Below, piece by piece: positions 47,101 to 60,671 of a DNA stretch of 64,000 nt. Position numbers and translations under genes: made by a program. The first letter of the stretch is position 1, and every line of letters begins with the position of its first letter. The stretch spans positions 16,729,658-16,793,657 of the forward strand of contig CM041097.1 in the NCBI GenBank assembly GCA_023079485.1. Reading direction: 5' to 3'. Under the pieces are notes generated by a model. That model was not told where the DNA came from, ran no database searches, and saw only the letters and a program-made list of their open reading frames with translations. The DNA comes from Archilochus colubris (lineage: Eukaryota > Chordata > Aves > Apodiformes > Trochilidae).

Positions 47101-48351
47101 AAGCTGGATGTTGGATGGCTGTGACAGTCCAGCTCCCAGAAGGTGTGAGGCAGGCCAAGAGGGACTCCTTGTTTAACTGGGGGATGGAGACTGACAGCTG
47201 AGATCCCTGTCTTTGTTTTAACCAAAGTCATAGCCCAAACTCCAGCATATTCTGCTGAATTTATTGTTGGAGAAGGACACAGAAGGATGTATATAGAAGG
47301 AGAACTCTACCTGCAAGCAGCAGAATTGCCTCAGGAAGCCCTTGCCTTTGTGATTCTCTGGTAGCATTCTTCATACTGCTGTGCCTGTATTTTACATCCT
47401 ACCACAGCCATCAGCATTACAGAGAAAAGTGGTCCACAGCTTTTCTGGCAGGAGGTCTGTTTTAACTCCTCCCAGCACTGGAGCAAAATTCCATGATGTT
47501 GTTCCCCTCCACAAGAGCAAAGCTGCTGTGCAAGGGCAAGCAGGTCTCATTTTCCCCAGAAACTGTCGAGCTTCTTGCACGGAAGTGTGGAGTATGTGCC
47601 AGCTGGTGAGTCCCAGGCTTTCCAGGACTGGACTGCTGGCATCACACCAATTCATATGGGCTGACTTGCCTTTGGGTGTAAGGTAGAGGCCTTCCAACAG
47701 CTTGGAAAACTTCATTAGTTTCTGCTTCCCAGAGGTTTTGGGTGACTGCAGGGCTAAGGGGCAGCTTTCCCCTTTTCAGCTGCACATCACATGCACAAGC
47801 ACATGTTTTTTGGTTTGGGGATCAGGAACTACATAAGAGTGCCAATTCAGAACTTGAACATGAAGGTGTTTGCAAAGCAATGCTGTCTATCATGCTTTTG
47901 CCCTGTGATGTGTATTCATATGCTACCTGTGCCAATTTTTTGGTATTGTTTATTCCAGTAGAGCTCAAAGGTGAAGATGCAGGAGGCTCGGCATTTGCCC
48001 AGCCATCTCTGCTATAGCTCAGATATGTGGAATCACAGGCTTTGTCTTTTCTATCATTTGAGTGATTTAAGGGGAAAAAATAGCCTCCTATCAATCACTT
48101 AAATACTTTAATTCCAAGGTAGTAATGTCGGGTAAAAGTTCACTGTTTGAACTCTGGCAGAAGGACTGTGCACTACATGGGGTGTGGTTTTGTGCTGCTC
48201 CTCTGGCTGCAGGCTGCTGGGCCAAGGTATGGCCATGCCCAGCTGGGCTTTCAGTCCCTGTCCTGCACCCCATGAAGGAGCTGGCTGCTAAATGGCTGCA
48301 GGGGAGGGGTGATTTATCTCACTGATTCAATGGGAAAGGACCACACAGGCT

Positions 48352-48395
48352 CAAAAAAAAAAGCCAAAAAAAAAAACCCAACCCAAAACCAAACT
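48352..48395. repeat. A/C-rich low-complexity tract
   Basis: A10, GCC, A11, then CCCAACCCAAAACCAAAC. Same class as the long tract at 13 kb, on the + strand. Confidence 0.85.
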
Positions 48396-49156
48396 GTTTT
48401 CCGTCTGCTTACAGAACAGAACTGAGCTGGGTTTTGGCCACACAGCTCCAAGACTGTACCCACCCATGGGTTGGGAAGCAGGACTGTGGGAAGGCAAGAC
48501 TCCTCCTTTCATAGCAGCTTGCACTTATGTTGGGTTAGATGGAACATAAAATCTTACTGCTGATCTTAGAAAAACATGGTAAAAGTGGTGTGTGAGTTCT
48601 GTGGTTGCTGCTGTGAGGTTGATTTTCTGCATGCAGCTGAAGTTTTCTGCTTTATAAACAGCGTTCCAGTAGAAAGCATGACATGTACTCTGCTTACATT
48701 CAGTGACATCTTTACTAACGAGTCCAGTTTGCTGACTTTATGTGACTGATTCTTAACATACTAAGTCTCTTAAATGAATGAGCAGTGCTGCCAGTGGTCT
48801 GGTAATCTTCCAGGACTCTCTTCTCAAGCTTTATGCTTACTCTATAGGAACCAAATCCCAAACATACTGGCTCACTGAACTAATCATCTTAAGGCTCAAG
48901 CATAGTTAATTCTGTGTAATAATTTACTGCTCTCAGCCTCCTGCAGTAGCTATCTGTGTGCAAAGTCCTGGCTCGTGGCACGTATGATGTAACGCAGGTT
49001 AACACCAACCTCTGGGACTGTAGACCAAGCTAAGCTGTCTTAGTACACGTTGGCTGTGGTCTAACAGGACATGTGGCTGCCCTCATTGCTCAGCTGCTGA
49101 GTGGTTACTTGTTAAGCCAAGGTATTTGGATGGGCTGCTTCAGTCCTTCTGCCACC

Positions 49157-49182
49157 ATCGAGACCGGGAATCGCTTGCGTCG
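49157..49182. other. Local CpG cluster within intron 1
   Basis: Five CpGs occur within about 26 bp (ATCGAGACCGGG, AATCGCTTGCGTCGG) in otherwise CpG-depleted intron. No coding or repeat explanation found. Confidence 0.45.
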
Positions 49183-51481
49183 GCTGTGGCTGTAAGGTCC
49201 AAGTCCTCCTCTGTAAATCCATTTTTCATGGCAGACAGAGAACATAGATAATGGCTGAAAACAGGATTAAATTCTTCCTGTGTATAGCCACTGCTGGGGA
49301 CTGTGGACTCGTTTGATGGGGTTCACATCTGTGTTAACTTTCAGAAGACAACATGAAGCTATTATGCAGTTCCTACCCACTCCAGAATCTGCACATCAAT
49401 TAGGAGAGGCTGCTTACTCATGCTTCTCAAAAGTTGTGCCAAAATAGCTATTACATTGTGTCAGAGCCCATATTTTCATCCTGAACAATTAATCAGAATA
49501 TAAACCTTGTTTCTTCTCGGCAGTGTTGTATATAGATCTAGGACTTTGATACGAGGTACTTTAGAGCTGCACAGGTTCAAGAGGGTTCCTCTGAAGTTGG
49601 CACATGTCAGGGAAATTATTATTAAATGTGATGTTATTTTTCCAGCAGTCTATCTGGGGACCTCCCAACAACAAAGTCCTCTGTGAACAGCTTTTATTCT
49701 GCACGTTGTGTCTATACTAAAAAATAATACACTAATAACACTTAGGATCCCTGCTCTGGACCCAGCATCCCGTGCTGCTGGTAGGTGCTGTGTGAGCATG
49801 AAAAAAGGTGGTGGGATGCTTCACAGCAGATCTGCAGCCTGAGAATAAGACATGAGAAGCAGATGGCTACAGGGGGAAACAATGAGGCAGAGCTGTCAGT
49901 GTGATAGGAACGAGTCCCAGTGCACCCACTGCCTCACTGCTGTCAAAACCCTGCTTGGTGTCCTGCCTGGGAAAGGGTTCTTGAGACAGACTTGGTGGAG
50001 AAGATGGCAGAGCAGGTAAACTCAGAGGTACCTTTGAGGATGGGAGAAAGTTCTGAGTAGATGCTGGAGAAAAGTGGCATTTTTGGTGACCAACTTGTAG
50101 CGTTTCAAGTCAAGCTTCAAGAGGTTGTGGTTCTGGATCCCAGCCCTGTCTCCCTGGATACTTGGTTGTGGTTCACTGTGGCCCAGAGATTTGTGATAGC
50201 AGAGACTGGGACAGTTGTAGGGTCTCACTTCAGACATGCCATGCCAAGGAAGTCCTGGCTGTGGAGAATGGCAAAACCTGTTGTAACCACACAGAAAAAG
50301 ATTTGCTTTACCAGTACTTTTGATCTTAGAATGGAACATGGAGTCCTATCTTCTGGACTTCCAGATTATCCTCACATAAGGGCTGTCTGAGAGTGCTCCA
50401 GGAGCTTCTTTTTCCAAAGGGAAAAGGCTCAAATGTAATTTCATTAATTATTTGTACTGTGCAGCACTTGAATGAGGATTCTGTATACAAAAAGGTGCCA
50501 TCACCCTGATGGGAAGGCTTTAGGTCTGTTCTGTAATTTTTAATTCTAATTCATGTTTTCTGTCATTAAATATACCTTGTAATGTGGGGGAAACAAAAAT
50601 TCTATATAATGAAAATAGAAATGCTCGCTCTGACTCCTCCATATGTTAGTGCCTGGATTTTCAGGCAGGAGATTCCAGTAAGGTGTGCCAAGAGTCTGAA
50701 TACCTGCTTGTGCTGTGACTGTCTTTCCATGAAAAAGCTGTTTGGGTTTGAGACAAGGATGAAGTCATTGGGAGTGTTTGGTATCTCTGTGAGCTCTGTG
50801 TGATTTTATTAGAAAAAATGAAGTATCATAATTCCTGAGCTACTAGGAAAATTCTCGCTTTAGGAATCCTGTCTCACTTCTAGATTTTTTCACTACTGGA
50901 AAATCCATGGAGAATGAATAAATCTGTCGTGTCGGAGGCTGACTGGAAGTAGCTGTAGCAGGATAAATTATACATTCTAACAGATAAATACTTCTCAAAG
51001 ATCTTTCTCTGGGGAAGGGTAATTGAAGAGCTGGAGAAAGGTTTAACAGGAAAAAACAAAGAGAGGGTTCAAAAAATATGAAATGATGGTAATGTTTTCA
51101 GAGAAATACACACTGAGACCTTTGGTTATGACTGAATGCAAATGCTGAACTACTAAAGTTGTCCCTAACCAGTGGCTGTTCTCTTGGTTTATTTGGTCCT
51201 CTGCCAGTTTGAGATGCAAACCACCTTTCCATTATTTGACAAGATAACTACTCGTGTTGAAATAGAAGTAAATACACCTAATGTAATCCTAAAGGTTTAC
51301 ACCTGGAATTTGGGTGCCAATCAGCTGAGTTCTGGCAGTTGGAATGTCTGGTTCCTTCTTTCTCTGGTTATTTCAAAACCAGGAACACCTCAGCAAAGCC
51401 TGAGCTACTGAATCACTGCAAATGCTTGATGTGTTGGCAGTACATGCCACCCAGCTTCACACCGTGTTCTGCTGCCTTAAT

Positions 51482-51550
51482 TTAAAAAAAAATAATATTG
51501 GAACAGTGCCTACCCCCAGAAAAAAAAAACCCAAAAATGAAACCAAAAAG
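51482..51550. repeat. A-rich/A-C low-complexity patch
   Basis: Two A-rich runs, the second continuing as A9 CCC A5 and ACCAAAAAG. Confidence 0.7.
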
Positions 51551-52741
51551 TATATCCAAAGATGTGGGAAATAATATATGCTACCCTCCCTCAGTTTATT
51601 TGTACCAAGCTGCTTGGGTAGGCCTTATTATTAGTTCTTGCTGCAGAGCAGGTTTTAGTCAAGAAATCAAAAGCTTGTATATCTTTTACCCAGAATAGAT
51701 AAATGAACCACTTAGTCCAGAACTCATGAAAACAACTCATCTTGAGTTGAGAGAACTCATTCAAAGAAGTCAGAATCTCCGAGTCCATAGAGCTGTGTGC
51801 TGGGGTATAGTCATTATCCTGTCAGTCATGATTTTAGTTGTATTTATAGGTGTCTCATGCCAAGCTTGTCTTCATCTTTCCATATACAGGAGATGTGGTT
51901 ATTCTCCTAGTGTATTAGTTAAGTCATATTCACTGAGATCTGTACTTCATCAACCGTGTATCATGTTTTATTTGACTCACAAAGTTGATGTTGTGATGTA
52001 CTTCAGTGTTCATGTTAAAAAAAACTTGGTCCAGTACTTCTAAAAGTCCTTGTAGGTAATATTTGTACTTCCAATAGGGAAGAAACATAGTTATGAAGGT
52101 CAGTGGTCCTCTTCTGAGTGGGGATTTGATGGAGCTTTGGTTTCTCACTCCCGAGCACCTTGACTGATGTCTGAAGCAGTCATATTGTAGGTGAGCCTGG
52201 CCAGAGGAAGAGTTTCCATTTCATGTTGGGGTGAAGTCAGGGACAGTGTTTTAAGCTTCAAGTTGTGAATTGGGCTTTTCCTTCAAGTTTGGAGGAGCAG
52301 TTTGCTTCTTCCAAGGTCTCAAAACCTTTCCCATTACTTGAGGTGCTGGGCTGCCTGTACTCTAGCTCTCCTGCCTTTTCTTCTGCAACGTCAGGAAGAA
52401 AAAAAATAAAATGTGTAATGCAAGTAATATTCTAAATATAGAAGTGGTAGTTTACAAATGAGCCATCTTTTTGATGGCTTCAAAATGGGTTTTGTAATAA
52501 AAGGAAATGCATTTGACACTGCCAGGATTTACAGTCCCACCAGAGGCTTGTGAAATAACTGCTATACCAAACATCCTGGGCTGTAATGGAGCTTGTTGAC
52601 ATGTATGGGTTACTGAAGGGTATTTCTGGCTGTTGCCATGAGGATGGGTTAGGAGGAAAAAATACTTTGAGACTACTGTAGGGGCCTGTCTCTATCATCA
52701 GCTTTTAGAAAGAGCTTTTTACTAAGAGGTGATTAAAGAGG

Positions 52742-52742
<1 letters not shown>

Positions 52743-52780
<38 letters not shown>
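52743..52780 (+). repeat. (TG)n microsatellite in intron 1
   Basis: About 18-19 uninterrupted TG units, the longest dinucleotide (TG) array in the window. Confidence 0.97.
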
Positions 52781-54230
52781 CAAAATGGGTACCAGAATAT
52801 GGCCATGGGAGCCAGGAGAAAGGGTTTATGAGTAAGTCTGGTCTGAGTGGTACAGGCTAATACAGCTTTTGGCTGCTTGACTACAAAACTGTTTTGCTGG
52901 AGTCCCTGCAAATTGCAGGCTTTTCTATTATTTTGTTTTGGTTTTTGTTTTGTTTCATGCTTTGGCCTCTTTATAGCTGTTCTACAAGGAAGGATCCCAC
53001 TTATTTCCAGGTTGGATAATGACTTTTTCATGTGGTCACTTATAAACCAGTGGTCTTCAGGTGATGTCAAATGCAGTGACTGCTCTCTCTCAATCTGTTG
53101 AGGTTTCAGCCATGGATTTAGAAGGGAATGATCTTATTCCAGTTGACAACACTTTATTTGTAGGAAATATTTATATGTGCATCCAGGGGTCCAGTTCTGT
53201 TTGGTACTCAGAGGCATAGTCCTAAAGAAATTCTATTAGAAGGAGCATACTTTGCCATAATTTCTGCTTGGTCTAACTTCAGGAGGCAGTGAAGATGTAT
53301 TGGGTAGAGAGAGCAAGTCTCTGCCTAGCTTCTCATAGTGTCCAAAAATAAAATGCTATTTGAAGACTGTGAAAAACCCAAAAAACCCAACATTTCTGCT
53401 GCTAGAAAGAAAATTAAAAGTCTGTAATGAGCTTTCCCCCTATTAAAAGTTAGTTTTCAGATTGAAATAAGACAATTAAAAGAAATATTGAAGTTTGATC
53501 AGTAAAATTATCTATTAAAGTATGAAAGTGGGGCTCTGGTGCTTCATACTGTCCTCAGACCAAGTTTCTCATCTCCTTCACTGCCACACACGAGGTTTGC
53601 ACCACATTGTTTTAATCTGCAGCCTTTTAAAGAGTTTTACTACTTGTCTGTGGATCTTAAGTTGCCTGCATGAGGGGGAGCAGGAAATGGAACTCCATGG
53701 TACACTGAGCACTAAGGATTTGCTTAAGTGTTTCTCTTAAGAGAGAAATCACTTCCCTGCACTGAGTGAGCTTTAGCCAGCAAAAACCCAGGTTTGAAGC
53801 CCTGGTTTTCAGCCACGTTTGGGCATGTGGCTCTGTGTAACCTGTTTCTCTGGGAGATCAGGCTTGGCTTTGCCTTTTTGCTGTGCTTTTAACTTGCAGG
53901 TTTCTGATGCCCCACACCACAGTGTTGGAGCCCTGATCTGGGGACCGCTGCTCCAAGCTCTGCTCCTTCCTGGGACACAATGAAAATACCTCCCTGAGCT
54001 CTCAGAGATGTTTCAGGTTACATAAACCAGAATTTTAAATAGTATCTTTTTCACAACATTTGGACCACGTGTTCTTGAATATAAATTCTCAGCACAGTGC
54101 CAGCAGAGTTAGTTTAACAGATACAGAACTCTGTTACTAAGAATAGTTTCTACAGTTATCTCCCCACACAAGTTTTCTCCTTGGGCATTTGCAATGTGCT
54201 TATCAACATTGCAATAGATCATATGCACGT

Positions 54231-54273
54231 TTAGGTTTAGTTTGGGGTTTGGTTTTTAGTTTTTTTCCCCCAG
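54231..54273. repeat. T/G-rich low-complexity tract
   Basis: TTTAG, TTTGGGGTTTGG and T7C5 units. Same class as the other T/G tracts. Confidence 0.8.
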
Positions 54274-57200
54274 AAAATAATCTGCAAGCTTTCTGCTTTC
54301 AGAAGCTACCATGAGCACACTTCTCTGAAACCACCCCGAGTTTCAACTGATGAATCAGAATTCTGCATGGAAGGGTTTGAAAAGAAACAGAATATGAAAT
54401 TCAGCAGTATCTTTTTTTTTATTCTTCCCCTCCTGGTTCTTACGTTTCCTTGGTAAACAGCAGCACTTGCTGGCAAGAATGGGAATAACAAATCAATCTG
54501 CTTATTTTCAGCTATTGGATTAATATTTGTTAGTCATCCAGCTCTTCTGCAGCTGTTATCCAGTGCAGTTCACCTGGGGAGGAGGAAGATGCAATTTCTT
54601 AGCACAAGGTGCAGACTCCTTCATAATGACAGTAAGGCCATGAGAGCACCTGAAAAATCAAGAATTTGTTTGAATGAAAGCTTAATTATCTGAGTTTTCC
54701 CTTTAAAAGAAACTAAGTACTCTCATGAGTTAGGGAAGCAGAGTATGGTCCCCAGTTAGGACATAGAATAGAAATTAAACAAGAAAGAGTTAATTGAAGG
54801 TTGTCTGTACCTCATTCAGTCAGCAGCAGGACTTGCAGAGGGTGTGAAACTGTGGTCATTAACCATAGGTAATGGGGATTGTCTCATTCCTTACAATAAA
54901 TACACTGCTAAGAGTAACTGTTGGTTGCTCTCTGTTCAAGCAGTGCTTCTGTTGCCAATGTTGTCAGAAGATCTGCTTCATTTAAAGAAAACAAAGGGCC
55001 TGGGCTTGGCATATTAGTAGGCATTGCAGGTCAACAGAAAAGAAATACAATAGAAACAACCTACTGGAAATGAACACAGTTTTCAAGGTAATTGAGTGCT
55101 GAAATCCTTTTGTTATCGAGCAGGAGTGTCCACGTACAATAAAATCTGGCCTGGAGAACAAAGAGAATGAGAACTTGCTAAAAGACTTTGGGTCTGCTAA
55201 AGTAAAGCCCAGAAGAGGGAAAATATGGGGGGGAAGAATAAAAAATAAATGAAAAAAAGTCTGATTTCAAGGGAGGTTAGGGGAGGTAGTTTGGTTTGCT
55301 CTCGTGTCATTTCTGATTCTGATCACATCTGGAGGGACAGTGGAATAGGTTGGTTCTGCTTCAGGTGTGAACACTGCAGAATTTTCTTCTGCTTTGATGT
55401 CCAGTAACTTCTCAATGGCTGTAATTTTAAATGAATATTGGTGTTTTGGCTTTCTGCATATTAGTGCATTTTTCAGGCTACATTGGTAGATTGCACTGTT
55501 TCTTGTGTATGGGACAACCCGGCCCTAAATCTCTGGATGATTAAAAATAGTTTCTGTAAAAGTATATGGAATAATGTGCATTGCTTTGCTCAGGAGGAAG
55601 AACCCTTTGTAGCAGGTGTCATTCTGTAAAGTTTACTCCTTTTGCATTGATGCAATTGGGTTGGCAGAACTGGATGTGCTTGGATAGCTCTGAGGGAAGG
55701 GAGCATCTGCTGAGTGAATGGAGCTCTCCCTGCTTTGGGAATAGTGGCACTTCTCATCTTCCTAAGATGGGATTCACCAGCTTGGCTTCACCATCTGTAG
55801 CAGATCCAACCTCTTGGCATGTCCTCTCCTCCCCACCCCAGTGGTGTCACTGAGATCCAGATTTTTCAGCAGTTACATTTTTTTTCCAAAGGTGGCATTT
55901 CTCTTACTCAGCTGCATCAGGATTTGTGGTACAAACGTTTCTTAAACAGGAGGGAGGGGGAGTAATAATCTGTGCTGGAGTCTTTACAGGATTCCCTAAA
56001 CTTGGAGCTACCACTCCAAGTCTGGCTCTTACAGTCCCTTTCCTCATCTAACAGCTGCTAAAAAACCTTTTTAGCCCAGGTTTGTCACTTGAAGCTTTTT
56101 TACACATTGATGCTGGGAGAAGCAAATGTAGTCAGACCAAGGAGTCTGGAGCTGTCCCATACTTCTGCTGGGAGCAAAACTGATCCTTGAAGTTCTGTAG
56201 GACAGAAACAGGGAGTAGGAATAGTGGGAGAGGTGAAGGAAAGCTTGGGATTTTCCATAGGCTTCTGCTTAATTTGAAAGAGTGATTCAGCCAGCCAAGG
56301 GAGACCATTTATCTGTTCAGTTATGGTATAGGCGTTGTCTCTTCTTGTGCCAAATACCTCTGAGGATGGGAAGAGACAACATGGTCCTTCTCGAAACCCG
56401 AGAAGAATTTTGGGTGGCTAAAAAGAAACTTCTTGTAGGTTTGGAGTCCACTGAGCCTGTGCTGCCATTGATACCTGGTCAGAAGAAACTAAGGATGATA
56501 CAATAGAGTTTTGGGAAAAAAGCCTTTAACCAATGAATATGTTTTTTGTCGAAGGATGCCTGTTCTTTTATTTCTGAGTGGTCTGATGATTTCTGTCTCC
56601 TGGAGAAGGCAATTGTGGATGGTTTTGTCCTTCCAGCAGCTGTGGTAGCCCATAAGGATCCGGTGCTGTCTGCTGTAGGGCTGAGATAAGTGTTGGAAAT
56701 CTCAATGTTTATTTCTTAAATATGATACAAATGTAATAACTTCTGAAGATCAGCTATAGATTAGCAAATACTTGGTGAGTCATACCTTCCCCTTGCTGCT
56801 TTTATTTATTTATTTTTTTTCTGTAGCATGTCATGAACATTTGGGAAAGCTCATTCATGCCAGGTAGGTGTGAAATCAATCTTTGATGCATAGGATTGTG
56901 ACTCAGGGAGTGGAAACAAAAAGGCCACTTGGTGTAATGTCTGCTGCTATGTTCTTGCCAAATTCCTTGAGCAGAGGGGGAAATCTCCTCTACTGTAGGT
57001 TGTTTGGAGGATGCTTTGAAGATTATGGATCTCTTCCATGTAGAATACACCAATTAAATGTGATTAGGAGCCCTGCAGGTAATAGCTCTGCTATGAGGAT
57101 GAAAAGGTGATGAGAAAGATGAATAGCACAGGATATGAAGGTATTGGCTGGATACGTGAGGGAAGGCAATGGGGTACTGGGAGTTTTGTCCCACAGGGAA

Positions 57201-60200
57201 GGAGGCAGCAGGGATGTGGAAGGCAGCCTGACCTGGTGGCTGAGCTTTGTCCAGAGGGTTTCTAGGGCAGGCAGCAGGAATCAGCTGGGAGTAGGCATCA
57301 AGGTGAGTTCTGCTTAATTGTCTTGGTCTTTCTGCATCTCTGTCTTTGTTGTATATATGTGTCTTTGGTCCTTCTTACAGACCAAGTGGGACTACAGCTC
57401 TTAGGGAGACCCTTTGGTCTTTTGTGCAGCACAAAGGGGAACTCGGAGCCTTCAGAATGTCTCTTGTCCATTCTTTTTTTGCTTGAAATTAAATATGTCA
57501 AATATATTAATATATTCTTATGGCTGTGAGAACTTGCCTCATCTTTTCACATCCATCCCCTAGGACTCAGCAGTTCCAGCAGGCTCCCCATCCCTTGCTT
57601 CTCATACTTCCATCTGGGAAGGGTTTCTGTCTGTGGTAGTTAATTGGCTGTCATAATATCAAGCATGTCTTTCACCTTCTCATCTTCCCACCTTGGAAGT
57701 CACAGTTGGAGATTTGTCTTGTGTTAACAGCACATTTCCTTCTCCTTCCCCAAGCTTTTGCTGTGTGCTCATCCACCTTGTCCAACAGAGCAGTGTTTCA
57801 GTAACATCATCCTTATGAGCCCTTTAAAATAGTCTTCTCAATGGGATGTGGTTTAGGTTGAGAGACTGACAGTTGTTTGCTTTAGGACTGTCTTGGTGGC
57901 ACTCAGAAACTGATGGATGACACTGGTGCTTGCTATCCTAGGGACATTCTGGTATGGTAGGGCTGATGGAGAAGTTTTCAGGGCTATCTTCTTGTGCTTT
58001 GTGTGTCTAAGCAGTGTTGATGTGTCTGTAATTTGCACTGAGTGGACAAACAGGCTGCTTATTGCTCCAGTGATTGCTCAGGAAATGTTCTGTCAACTCC
58101 ACCCTTTTTTTTTCCTGACTTGTAGCACTTCTGACTGGAGCTCCAGCTTGGAGCTTGGCTGGAGAGAGGAACAGGGAGCTGGGTGAGTCACCTCCCAAAG
58201 CTTTTACAGCAGGTGCCTCACTTAATGTGCTTGCCTTGTTTTGTTCTTGTCTCTTCTAGGCTTTTTCTCTCCCATCTCTTAAGTTTCTTTGGGTTGTTCT
58301 TTGAGATGCTCAGAATAGAAACAGTCTCGGTAGCTCATTTTTTCCATCTGTCTCCATCCTTTCCCTCAAGATCTTCAGTTTACCAGTGCAGGGGGCAAAT
58401 GGGCAGGTTGAGATGATCTTGAGATGTTTCCTGCTGCACCATTTCCTGTGGTAGCTTTACTTGAAAGCAGCTTTGTTCTTAGGAAATGGAGGGGAAGGTT
58501 CTGCAGAGCAGTACCTGGGGAGGGAGGAGAGGGAAGACAACCAGCTACAACACTGCTTCAAGGAAGAGCATCTGTCTGTTACATCCAAATGAGCTGACTG
58601 TTAGCTGTAGTATGGAAAAAGTATTCCTTCTTCCTGGGTATTTCTCCTTCCTTCAAACAGAGGAAGGTATCAGCGATAGGAATTGGTTGGTAATTTTTAT
58701 TACCATTATAAAAAAAAGACAAAACCCTTTGGCATCAGTGTAAGGACTGCTGCTCTCTCCTAGCATGCTTTTGTCTCCCTTCATGTTACTGTGCTGTCCA
58801 TCTTCTATATAATAAGTTCTTTGGGACATGAGTGGTCATGTTTGCTATTTGTGTAGTGCTGTTTGTACAAGGTGCTGATTGATATTGACTGCTCCTGTGT
58901 GCTCTGGCAGTGCAAACAAATAATTAAGGAGCTTATGTGGCAGGTAGAGGCTTGGTGTATGTATGAGAGGATTTGCACAAGAGCCATGGTATGTGCAGGG
59001 GGGATGTTGAAAAAGCTTAAGTTTTGTGACTGGTAAATAAGCTGTTTTCAGGTAAAGGGACAGAACAATCCTACCCAGAGTGGGTAAGTACTCAGTATGC
59101 TGAAGGGAATGTAGCAAAAGAAAAGCCTCTGGGTATGGGTTACTCTCTGTTGGAACTGCAGAAGCAAATACTTTAACAGCTGCTTTAATACTTTCAAATG
59201 AAATTTTAATACAAATGGACAAAAACTTTACCCACTTAATTAATTTTGCTCAAATATGTACAGTAAATGACTGCTTTTGATGTTCATCAATTTTTTAACT
59301 AGTCTGAAAGAAGCAAGCTCTAATAAGAGAGGGCTCCAGTAATTCCAGTATTTTGACTTAGGGCACTCTTCAGGTCCTCCATCTCTGGGAGAAATGTTGT
59401 GTGCTTTCTTTTTACAGTGTAAATATTTAGGGGAAACAAAACTTCTTAGTGGAAACTGTCTAATTAAAAGTATTAGGAGCTGTGTTTATTTATAACATGT
59501 ATGAATAATTATTACTCAAAGTCTGAGTATTATTTTCTTGGGAAGTCCCTCATTAGAAACTCTGCATCATCAAGGCTTTACTGTACAGTTACTTAACTAG
59601 TTTTGGTTTGTGTCTGGGAAGAGATGTAAGGAAGAACTGCAGAGGCAAATGCAACGTGATGGGTTAAGCATACAGATAGATTAACAGAAACCATCCCAGA
59701 TCCATAATGATTTTTACCTCGTTTGGAATTTAAGCACAGCTGTTTGGGCTGTGAAACATACAAGGACTGTTCTGGGTGCTGCTGGGAGGGAGGGAGAGAG
59801 AAGTCAGGGATGTGTGTGTGCTTCTCCCCACCACCTTAGAGTTGGAGATCTCTTGAGCCTGCCATGTACCTCCTGTCAGCCTTCACACCCTCAGTGCAGC
59901 TCTGCTTGGGTTATACATCCAAGTATTTGGCCTCTCTCCATTTTCTTTAGAACAGGGACCATTGTTTGTGCCTGGACAACAGTGGCTGTGTTTTCTAATT
60001 CCGAAAGTGCCTTATAGAAGAGGCCTTTATCATCATTCCTGCCTTGCAAATGTGGAAAGAGAAAGGGGAGCAACTTCCCCTAAAGTGATGAGGATGAGCA
60101 GCAGTCAGGAACCAGAGCCCTTGTCCTTACCAAGTTCTGTAGTTGTTTCATCTGATGTTAATGTCACCAAGCAAAGCTCTCCTGTGAGCTCCTGAAAAAA

Positions 60201-60630
60201 AGAATGTATTCCAAAATATTGCAGAACATAAACAACCCTTCCCTTGGTGCAGACAGAGCTTGTTTGGTTGCAGCTGCCAATAGTTATGGCCTTGAGCTAC
60301 TGGCAGTGATATTCTTTGACAGGCAGGAATAGCTCAATAGTCCCTGCTGGAGCTGGGAGGTTGGAGAGATGCAGCAGACAGCAGTAACACATACAGCAGC
60401 CTGCTCTCATCCTTAATGTTACTGGAAAAGAAAGAAAGGTCCTGTCCTGTCTGCTCATGGCCATGTCCACCAAGTGTTCTGCAAGGACCCATGCACTGGG
60501 GGTGACCTCTGAGCAGCTCATTTCTTGAAGCTGTCACTTACACAACGCTTGTGGCTTTGACCTTTCATTAGACCAGACAAAGCCAAAAGCCTTTGGGGTT
60601 GCTTGTTCTTATTTTCTCAATTCTTCTGTG

Positions 60631-60671
60631 TTTTTTTTTTTTTGGTTGGTTGGTTGGTTTTTATTTTGTTT
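60631..60671. repeat. T13 plus (GGTT)n tract
   Basis: A T run followed by four GGTT units and TTTATTTTG. T/G class low complexity. Confidence 0.85.
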
